Source: Marinilabiliales bacterium
GTDB lineage: Bacteria; Bacteroidota; Bacteroidia; Bacteroidales; BM523
NCBI GenBank assembly: GCA_002869425.1
Contig: PKSZ01000592.1
Span: 1-5,813 of the forward strand
DNA length: 5,813 nucleotides
Direction of reading: 5' to 3'
Below the pieces are notes generated by a model that made no database searches, was not told the DNA's origin, and saw only the letters and a program-made list of their open reading frames with translations. The position numbers and the translations under genes are program-made. Position 1 is the stretch's first letter; the number at the start of each line of letters is the position of its first letter. Shown here piece by piece: positions 1 through 5,813 of this stretch.

Positions 1-749
1 AAGACCTAAACGTAAGTGAAGCAAAAGAGATTGACAAGTTTAAAGGCAGAGTAGATTTGTTATGTCGCTCTGCACATGAGAAGGGTGTTCCGATATTAGT
101 AGATGCTGAAGAGTATGCTTATCAGGATGGTGTCGATAGGGTTGTAAATGAAATGATGCAAAAATACAATAAGGAAAGGGCAATTGTATACAATACTTTA
201 CAAATGTACCGATGGGATAGATATGGTTTTTTGGTGGCTGAGTTGGAGAAAGCTAATCAAAAGGGATATTTCTTAGGAATTAAGCTTGTTCGGGGAGCAT
301 ATATGGAGAAGGAAAGAGCTTTATCCGAAAAATATAATTATCCATCTCCAATAAATTCAACCAAAGAGGAGACAGATAAAGAATTCAATAAAGCAGTGAA
401 GTTTGTTATGAATAATTTAATGAATATGTCTTTATTTTGCGGAACACACAATGAGGAAAGTATACATATGGCAATTCATTTAATGAATGATCTGGGTATT
501 GAAAAAGATGATAAAAGAGTGTTTTTTTCACAACTGTATGGTATGAGTGATAATATTTCCTTTAATTTAGCAGCTCAGGGATATAATGTTGCAAAATATT
601 TGCCATATGGTCCTGTTGAATCAGTGATGCCTTACCTTATAAGGCGGGCTCAAGAGAATACTGCAGTTGCAGGACAAATGAGTCGTGAATTAATGTTGTT
701 AAAGAAAGAAAAACAAAGAAGAAAAAATAGTAAAAATGGAAGTAGATAA
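1..749 (+). CDS. Proline dehydrogenase, 3' part (5' end outside the window)
   Basis: The frame is open from base 3 with no start in view, so this is the C-terminal 248 residues of a longer protein. It matches the proline dehydrogenase (PRODH) FAD-binding barrel, which oxidises L-proline to pyrroline-5-carboxylate and passes electrons through FAD to the quinone pool at the inner membrane. Visible hallmarks in order are VDAEEY (about nt 99-116, the conserved catalytic-site Asp), KLVRGAY (nt 282-302, flavin contact region), GTHNEES (about nt 441-461), QLYGMSDN, YLPYG, and YLIRRAQEN (nt 633-659). The paired arginines of the last motif bind the proline carboxylate in PutA. The protein ends in a basic tail soon after the barrel with no aldehyde dehydrogenase domain, so it is the monofunctional type and a separate P5C dehydrogenase must complete the pathway to glutamate. 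Its stop lies 14 bp inside the next gene. The TTG at position 57 is an internal leucine codon, not a start. Family assignment is firm; the N-terminal part is unseen. Confidence 0.95.
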   Translation, partial: DLNVSEAKEIDKFKGRVDLLCRSAHEKGVPILVDAEEYAYQDGVDRVVNEMMQKYNKERAIVYNTLQMYRWDRYGFLVAELEKANQKGYFLGIKLVRGAYMEKERALSEKYNYPSPINSTKEETDKEFNKAVKFVMNNLMNMSLFCGTHNEESIHMAIHLMNDLGIEKDDKRVFFSQLYGMSDNISFNLAAQGYNVAKYLPYGPVESVMPYLIRRAQENTAVAGQMSRELMLLKKEKQRRKNSKNGSR

Positions 750-1215
750 TAGGAAAACATTGGAAAAAGTAAAAAAGACACTGTTTACTTTGCCTGTAGT
801 TTTTGTTACGCTTATTGTAGGTATAATTTTTTTGCCGATTTTCGACGGTACTGTGCTTAACGACTATCGGACACATATGGCAGTTGGGGCAGGAGCAGGC
901 TATTTTCTCATTATGATTTTTTATGCTCTGAAACGGAAAAATTATATTTATTTATCGGATAATAGTAGTAAGATTGAAATGCGATTTTTCTCTATGCAAT
1001 TGTTTGCCAAGAAAAGAACCGCAATAGAAATACCCAAAACCAGTTTCTATAAATATGATTTACAGAAAAAATCAATAGGACTCGTGGAAGAGGTTACGCT
1101 CTTTCAAAAAACACCTAAAGGGGTGGCAAAGTATCCTCCAGTGAGTATTACAGCACTAACCAAGAAGGAACGAGAAGATTTTTTTGCAATTCTGAACAAA
1201 TATAAGAAAGCATAA
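736..1215 (+). CDS. Uncharacterised membrane protein with two N-terminal helices
   Basis: I do not recognise a named family for this 159-residue protein. Two hydrophobic segments are visible, at about residues 16-36 and 49-66, separated by a short polar loop. About 90 residues follow that are rich in alternating hydrophobic and charged residues (IYLSDNSSKIEMRFFSM, then IEIPKTSFYKYDLQKK). That beta-rich look resembles the small soluble domain of bacterial PH-like membrane proteins, but this is only an impression. The tail (ALTKKEREDFFAILNKYKK) looks like an amphipathic helix. With lysines just before helix 1 and after helix 2, the positive-inside rule puts both ends in the cytoplasm. The start is the ATG at 736, the only in-frame start before both helices; it overlaps the proline dehydrogenase stop by 14 bp in another frame. 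The stop TAA abuts the GTG of the next gene. Coding is well supported by length, membrane pattern and packing; function is unknown. Confidence 0.8.
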   Translation: MEVDNRKTLEKVKKTLFTLPVVFVTLIVGIIFLPIFDGTVLNDYRTHMAVGAGAGYFLIMIFYALKRKNYIYLSDNSSKIEMRFFSMQLFAKKRTAIEIPKTSFYKYDLQKKSIGLVEEVTLFQKTPKGVAKYPPVSITALTKKEREDFFAILNKYKKA

Positions 1216-1620
1216 GTGAGAAAAATCATTACCAGTTTTCTAGTTAATATGTTTGTTGCTGCAGCTCTGTTTGCTCAGTCTCCTGTTGATGTTGAATTGC
1301 AGTTTTCTAATGCTTTTGTAAGTGAAGATTTACAACATATTTCTTATAGTCTAAAAAACTGTAGCCCTAAAATATTACCTGCTTTTACCAGTGTATTGTT
1401 TGTAGGCTATAAAAAGTTTATTTCCTCACAAGATGCTTCGCATTGCCAGTTTTACCCTTCTTGTTCGGTTTATGCTACAGACGCGATTGAAAAGTATGGC
1501 TTTGTTATTGGTGTTTTTACAGCACTCGACAGGCTTTCAAGGTGCAATACTTTTGGTGAAAAGAATTACCCCAAATATAAAAATACAGGTTTGTATTATG
1601 ATCCGGTGGCTGATAATTAG
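1216..1620 (+). CDS. yidD: YidD-domain protein with N-terminal signal peptide
   Basis: The 134-residue protein has a signal peptide (residues 1-20, charged RK, hydrophobic core, LFA before Q21), a linker of about 35 residues, and a YidD (DUF37, 'haemolytic' domain) region from about residue 56. Diagnostic pieces are YKKFIS (65-70), CQFYPSCSVYATDAIEKYG (77-95) and the ALDRLSRC segment ending at C110. The three family cysteines C77, C83 and C110 are present, plus an extra C49. Canonical YidD is about 70-90 residues, lies on the cytoplasmic face of the inner membrane, and assists YidC in membrane protein insertion. An exported version is therefore unusual and may have a different job. The usual glycine-rich GGGYDPV ending is altered, with an insert before YYDPV. 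The GTG at 1216 follows the previous stop directly and is preferred to the internal ATG at 1249, because it supplies the charged start of the signal peptide. The end overlaps the next gene by 23 bp. The domain call is confident; the role is not. Confidence 0.85.
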   Translation: MRKIITSFLVNMFVAAALFAQSPVDVELQFSNAFVSEDLQHISYSLKNCSPKILPAFTSVLFVGYKKFISSQDASHCQFYPSCSVYATDAIEKYGFVIGVFTALDRLSRCNTFGEKNYPKYKNTGLYYDPVADN

Positions 1621-2413
1621 TATATGTATCTTTTTTTCCTTTAACGGTGAAGCTCAGAATATTTATGATCTTAATCATACAAAAAGGTATGCAGACTATC
1701 TTTATTCGTCAAAAGAATATAAACGAGCTGCTTTAGAATACGAAAGAGCATTGTTTATGGGGTGTAAAGATTCTTCCGTTTATATGAACTTTTTTAAATC
1801 ATTAAGGATATCTGGATCACCTGATCTTGGAAAGAGCGTTTTACGTGATTTTATGGCGAATAATCAAGTATGTCAACCTGGAGTTTCAGATGAATATATT
1901 AAACTGATGTTGTCCAGAAGGTCTTTTGTAACAGCTGACTCTTTGATAAAACAATGGAATCCATATTCCAAAGATTTTTTAAGGGCTAGTTCATTTGTTT
2001 TGCAAAGAAAGTATAAGGATTTCGATTCCTTATATTCAGGAAATAATATGCATGATGAATCTTTAAAGGGTATCAAATTGAAAGTTGAGGATATTACAAA
2101 TGTTAAATTGAAAAGCCCATTGTTGGCTGCATCTATGTCCATTGTGATACCTGGAACCGGTAAAATGTATTATGGAGATTGGAAAGATGGATTTGTTTCT
2201 TTGTTGATTGTGGCTGCAAATGCCTGGCAATCATATCGGGGTTTTAGCAAAAAAGGAAGCGATTCTGCATATGGTTGGATATTTGCCGGCGTTTCATTAG
2301 GCTTTTATTCAGGAAATATTTGGGGTACATGGAAAGGAACAAAGAGAAGAAACAAGAGACTATTAGAGGAAAAGTATTATAATGCTGAAGAGTATATCTA
2401 TAATAATTTTTAG
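1598..2413 (+). CDS. Exported protein with TPR-like repeat and C-terminal IPGxGxMY membrane domain (paralogue 1)
   Basis: No named family is certain for this 271-residue protein. Residues 1-19 form a signal peptide with likely cleavage before Q20 (GEA/QN). Residues 31-55 (YADYLYSSKEYKRAALEYER and on) fit a TPR helix pair, followed by helical sequence to about 165. The C-terminal domain has a hydrophobic stretch at 174-187 running into IPGTGKMYYGDWKDG (184-198), two more hydrophobic stretches (about 199-213 and 225-241) and a basic KRRNK tail at 249-253. The glycine-rich motif before a membrane hairpin is reminiscent of the TM2 and DUF5683 types, which is an unverified resemblance. The next gene encodes a paralogue with the same layout. 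The frame stays open upstream to 1433, but the ATG at 1598 is chosen because it begins exactly at a signal peptide and leaves only a 23 bp overlap with the YidD gene. A weak AGG lies 8 bases upstream. A role with the YidD-like protein in the envelope is an inference from gene order. Confidence 0.82.
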   Translation: MIRWLIISICIFFSFNGEAQNIYDLNHTKRYADYLYSSKEYKRAALEYERALFMGCKDSSVYMNFFKSLRISGSPDLGKSVLRDFMANNQVCQPGVSDEYIKLMLSRRSFVTADSLIKQWNPYSKDFLRASSFVLQRKYKDFDSLYSGNNMHDESLKGIKLKVEDITNVKLKSPLLAASMSIVIPGTGKMYYGDWKDGFVSLLIVAANAWQSYRGFSKKGSDSAYGWIFAGVSLGFYSGNIWGTWKGTKRRNKRLLEEKYYNAEEYIYNNF

Positions 2414-3236
2414 TTGCCTGCTGCTGCATTCTTTCGCCCAGGAACAAAATCCATTGTCACTTGCAGATAAGTATTTTGGTGAGGGTAATTATGAAATGGC
2501 GTTTCATGAATACAACCGGGAGTTGTTATTTAGTTCTTCTAATGATGATGATGGTTTTTATCTGAAAATGGCAGATTGTAAGTATATGCAACAGCATTAT
2601 TATGATGCAATTCAGCTATATGACAATGCAATATTTCTAGCCGAAGACTCATTCAATATAGCAAGGGCTTATTATGGAAAAGTTTCATCTTTCATTTTGT
2701 CTGGAGGTTATATAGTGGCTAAGGTAGAACTGGCGAGTATCCCTTTAGAGATAAAAAAGCTTTACGCACCATCCTTTTGCTATCTTGAGGGGATTTGTGC
2801 AATTGCGAATAACGATTACGTTCAGGCAAAGAAGTTTTTTATTCAGGCTATTCCCGCAGATTCAGTCAGTCTTATAGCTGAAGTTGAGCATTTGTTTGAA
2901 AATCAAAGGAGCCTAATGAAGCCCAAGCCTGTAGTTGCCAAAATATTAAGCGCTATTATACCGGGATCCGGACAAATGTATTCAGGTGAATATAGAAATG
3001 GAATTAACTCTTTTGTGCTGGTTGGAGGGTTGGCAGTGCTTACATATTATGTTGCTTCAGTTTATACAATTCTTGATGCTGCGTTGGCAGTTTTCCCCTG
3101 GCTTCAAAGATATTACACTAGTGGAATTCGAAATGCAGGTCTTATTGCAGACAAAAAAAGAAGAAATAAAAAGCAAATTCTTTTAAACGAAATTAGTACT
3201 TTCGTTTCACAAGGAAGTTTAATTGTAGCGGAGTGA
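2382..3236 (+). CDS. Exported TPR protein with C-terminal IPGxGxMY membrane domain (paralogue 2)
   Basis: This 284-residue protein is a sister of the preceding one. It has a signal peptide with likely cleavage before Q20 (SFA/QEQ), then about four TPR-like helix pairs at roughly 27-53, 59-90, 92-122 and 129-160 (for example GNYEMAFHEYNRELL and HYYDAIQLYDNAI). TPR arrays usually bind other proteins. The C-terminal domain repeats the pattern of paralogue 1: IPGSGQMYSGEYRNG (193-207), hydrophobic segments at about 208-246, and a KKRRNK tail (258-263). From the IPG proline to the KRRNK motif is 65 residues here and 64 in paralogue 1. Here the TPR part is fuller and the motif keeps the glutamine (GQMY) that is lysine in paralogue 1. 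The ATG at 2382 lies 11 bases after AGAGGA (2365-2370), a plausible ribosome site inside the previous gene, which it overlaps by 32 bp. The stop TGA overlaps the GTG start of dprA. Exported and membrane-associated is likely; function is unknown. Confidence 0.83.
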   Translation: MLKSISIIIFSCLLLHSFAQEQNPLSLADKYFGEGNYEMAFHEYNRELLFSSSNDDDGFYLKMADCKYMQQHYYDAIQLYDNAIFLAEDSFNIARAYYGKVSSFILSGGYIVAKVELASIPLEIKKLYAPSFCYLEGICAIANNDYVQAKKFFIQAIPADSVSLIAEVEHLFENQRSLMKPKPVVAKILSAIIPGSGQMYSGEYRNGINSFVLVGGLAVLTYYVASVYTILDAALAVFPWLQRYYTSGIRNAGLIADKKRRNKKQILLNEISTFVSQGSLIVAE

Positions 3237-4339
3237 ATAAAGATCAGTTGTTTTATCTTATTGCCTTAACAGGCATTCATGGTGTTGGATGCGTGCTTGC
3301 AAGGAAAATGGTAGAAATTTGCGGTACTCCTGAAGGTGTATTTAGAGATTATAAATTACTGCCATCGTCTTATAATAATCTTGGATTTAAAATACATCAG
3401 TCGTTAAAAAGTAAAGAGCTGTTAAGAAAGGCAGAGGCTGAAATAAGCTTTATAGATAAACATGAGATTCAATACGTCGATTATTGGAGTAAGGATTTTC
3501 CTTTACGATTAAAAAATACTTACGACTCGCCTGTACTGCTTTATTATAAGGGTGAAATTAATTGGAACAAGACAGCTTTTGTGAGTGTGGTTGGAACCAG
3601 AAAGGCTACTGAATATGGAAAAACTTTCTGTCATGCACTAATTAAAGATTTGGCCGTTCAGGGAATTGATCCCGTTATTGTTAGTGGGTTGGCATATGGA
3701 ATTGATATAGAAGCTCATGTTGCAGCCCTTGATAATGGCTTGCAGACCTTGGCTGTACTCGCTCATGGTCTAAATACACTTTATCCTTCAGTACACAGAA
3801 AGCGAGCAGCCCAGATTATTGAACAGGGTGCATTGATTTCTGAATTTTCAAGTTTCGATCCTTTTGAACGACAGAATTTTCTTAAAAGAAATAGAATTAT
3901 TGCAGGATTGTCTGATGCTACACTTGTTGTTGAAAGTGCAAATTCCGGAGGTGCTTTGGTAACTGCTGATATTGCAAACTCATATGATCGAGAAGTATTT
4001 GCACTGCCTGGAAATATATCATCAAAATACTCTCAGGGATGCAATAAATTAATAAAAACGCACAAGGCACATTTAGTTGAAAGTTACAAGGATATCCTAT
4101 ATCATCTGCAATGGCAAAAAGAACCGAAACAACAAAAATTGTCTCTAAAATTCGATAATCTGACACACGACGAAAAAAGAGTATTGGAAATTATTGCAGA
4201 TGCAGAAAAGGCACATTTTGATTTTATATGTCGTGAAGCATCTTTTTCCGCCGCCGACCTTTCAGTTCTGTTGTTGAACATGGAACTTAACTCCTTAATC
4301 AAAAGTCTTCCCGGTAATGTATATAAGGCACTTTCATAA
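3233..4339 (+). CDS. dprA: DNA-processing protein DprA (Smf)
   Basis: DprA is a cytoplasmic protein that binds incoming single-stranded DNA during natural transformation and loads RecA onto it. It is also widespread in bacteria not known to be competent. The 368 residues show all family parts: an N-terminal helix-hairpin-helix-like region (LTGIHGVGCVLARKMVE, 12-28), then the Rossmann-like DprA core with VVGTRKATEYG (119-129), SGLAYGID (151-158), GLNTLYPSVH (179-188), KRNRIIAGLSDA (218-229), ESANSGGALVTADIA (234-248), ALPGNI (257-262) and SQGCNKLI (267-274). A winged-helix C-terminal domain covers about 310-368 (LTHDEKRVLEII, LLLNMELNSLIKSLPGNVY). Length is typical and no key motif is lost. 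The start is GTG at 3233 in a GTGA overlap with the upstream stop, which suggests translational coupling. AAGGAAG at 3211-3217 is 15 bases upstream, rather far for a ribosome site. It is the last gene of the packed run; the 114 bp after it separate it from gdhA. The call is secure. Confidence 0.97.
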   Translation: MNKDQLFYLIALTGIHGVGCVLARKMVEICGTPEGVFRDYKLLPSSYNNLGFKIHQSLKSKELLRKAEAEISFIDKHEIQYVDYWSKDFPLRLKNTYDSPVLLYYKGEINWNKTAFVSVVGTRKATEYGKTFCHALIKDLAVQGIDPVIVSGLAYGIDIEAHVAALDNGLQTLAVLAHGLNTLYPSVHRKRAAQIIEQGALISEFSSFDPFERQNFLKRNRIIAGLSDATLVVESANSGGALVTADIANSYDREVFALPGNISSKYSQGCNKLIKTHKAHLVESYKDILYHLQWQKEPKQQKLSLKFDNLTHDEKRVLEIIADAEKAHFDFICREASFSAADLSVLLLNMELNSLIKSLPGNVYKALS

Positions 4340-4351
4340 TATACTGTTGTA

Positions 4352-4384
4352 AAACAAGTATTCGCGAGGTTTTAGAACTTGTTT
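4352..4384 (+). repeat. Inverted repeat, 8 bp arms, upstream of gdhA
   Basis: AAACAAGT at 4352-4359 and ACTTGTTT at 4377-4384 are perfect reverse complements separated by 17 bases. The right arm contains the TTG that I read as the -33 element of the gdhA promoter, so an operator is possible. A terminator for dprA is the alternative, but the stem is AT-rich and is followed by an A-rich run rather than a T-run, so that reading is weaker. In a sequence this AT-rich an 8 bp match within about 35 bases can arise by chance. Confidence 0.35.
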
Positions 4385-4410
4385 ATTAAAAAAATAATTA
4401 CATACTTTTG
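4379..4410 (+). promoter_or_regulatory. Bacteroidota-type promoter of gdhA
   Basis: TTG at 4379-4381 and TACTTTTG at 4403-4410 match the -33 TTG and -7 TAnnTTTG consensus of the Bacteroidota primary sigma factor, with a 21-base spacer inside the usual range. Transcription would begin a few bases after 4410, leaving an AT-rich leader of roughly 35-40 bases before the gdhA ATG at 4454. The leader has no Shine-Dalgarno sequence, as is common in this phylum. It lies in the only intergenic gap of the window, which supports the call. Confidence 0.7.
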
Positions 4411-4447
4411 CTTCACAACTAACATAATTATTAATAATTAAATATTC

Positions 4448-4453
4448 ATGTGA
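4448..4453 (+). other. Minimal start-stop pair (ATG TGA) abutting the gdhA start
   Basis: ATG followed directly by TGA sits in the same frame as gdhA, and the gdhA ATG comes next, giving ATG-TGA-ATG. The TGA closes the frame upstream and so fixes 4454 as the earliest possible gdhA start. If the first ATG were used, a ribosome would stop after one codon next to the true start. Whether this matters is unknown and it may be chance. Confidence 0.3.
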
Positions 4454-5794
<1,341 letters not shown>

Positions 5795-5813
5795 TTCAAC
5801 AAACTTCAAATAA

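Noticed and set aside
57..59. TTG as a start of the proline dehydrogenase
   Set aside because: The frame is open back to base 3 and the barrel needs about 140 more N-terminal residues, so this is an internal leucine.
637..876. Minus-strand open frame of 79 codons
   Set aside because: It lies opposite two well supported genes, gives a low-complexity Phe/Tyr-rich product and resembles no family.
1248..1255. TATGTTTG, a match to the TAnnTTTG promoter element
   Set aside because: It lies in the YidD coding region with no TTG at the right distance upstream, so it is most likely chance.
1433..1597. Longer start for paralogue 1, with 55 more residues in the frame that overlaps the YidD gene
   Set aside because: It would run through the conserved YidD core in another frame and would bury a good signal peptide that starts at the ATG at 1598.
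1873..2142. Minus-strand open frame of 89 codons
   Set aside because: It is entirely opposite paralogue 1 and has no recognisable domain or ribosome site.
2382..2441. Lipoprotein signal with C12 in paralogue 2
   Set aside because: The residues before the cysteine (IFS) do not fit a lipobox and the hydrophobic core continues past it to an A/Q cleavage site.
3918..4166. Minus-strand open frame of 82 codons
   Set aside because: It is opposite the conserved core of dprA and is explained as a shadow of that gene.
4352..4390. Rho-independent terminator after dprA
   Set aside because: The stem is short and AT-rich and is followed by A-rich sequence, not a T-run, so I listed it only as an inverted repeat.

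Overview
The window looks like a chromosomal segment of an AT-rich member of the Bacteroidota, probably of the Bacteroidales/Marinilabiliales type. Four things suggest this. The only clear promoter has the TTG...TAnnTTTG form typical of this phylum. Three exported proteins have signal peptides that would be cut directly before a glutamine. Shine-Dalgarno sequences are weak or absent. The proline dehydrogenase and DprA sequences also have a Bacteroidota flavour. The genus cannot be named from the sequence alone.

All six genes are on the + strand. Positions 1-4339 hold six tightly packed reading frames: the 3' part of a proline dehydrogenase gene; an uncharacterised two-helix membrane protein; a YidD-domain protein with an unusual signal peptide; two paralogous exported proteins with TPR-like repeats and a C-terminal hydrophobic domain; and dprA. 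Every junction is an overlap (14, 23, 32 and 4 bp) or a direct stop-to-start abutment, so they probably form one operon that begins left of the window. Positions 4340-4453 are the only intergenic gap, with an inverted repeat and a Bacteroidota-type promoter. It drives gdhA (4454-5794), a complete hexameric glutamate dehydrogenase with the codon bias of a highly expressed gene.

Functionally, proline dehydrogenase and glutamate dehydrogenase are two ends of proline/glutamate metabolism: proline is oxidised to pyrroline-5-carboxylate, which another enzyme turns into glutamate, and GDH interconverts glutamate and 2-oxoglutarate. DprA loads RecA onto incoming single-stranded DNA in natural transformation. 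The part that does not fit a known pathway is the middle block (1216-3236): an exported YidD-like protein followed by two sister proteins that share an IPGxGxMY motif and a KRRNK tail. This is the best candidate here for an undescribed system, probably in the cell envelope. No RNA genes, mobile elements or CRISPR arrays were seen.
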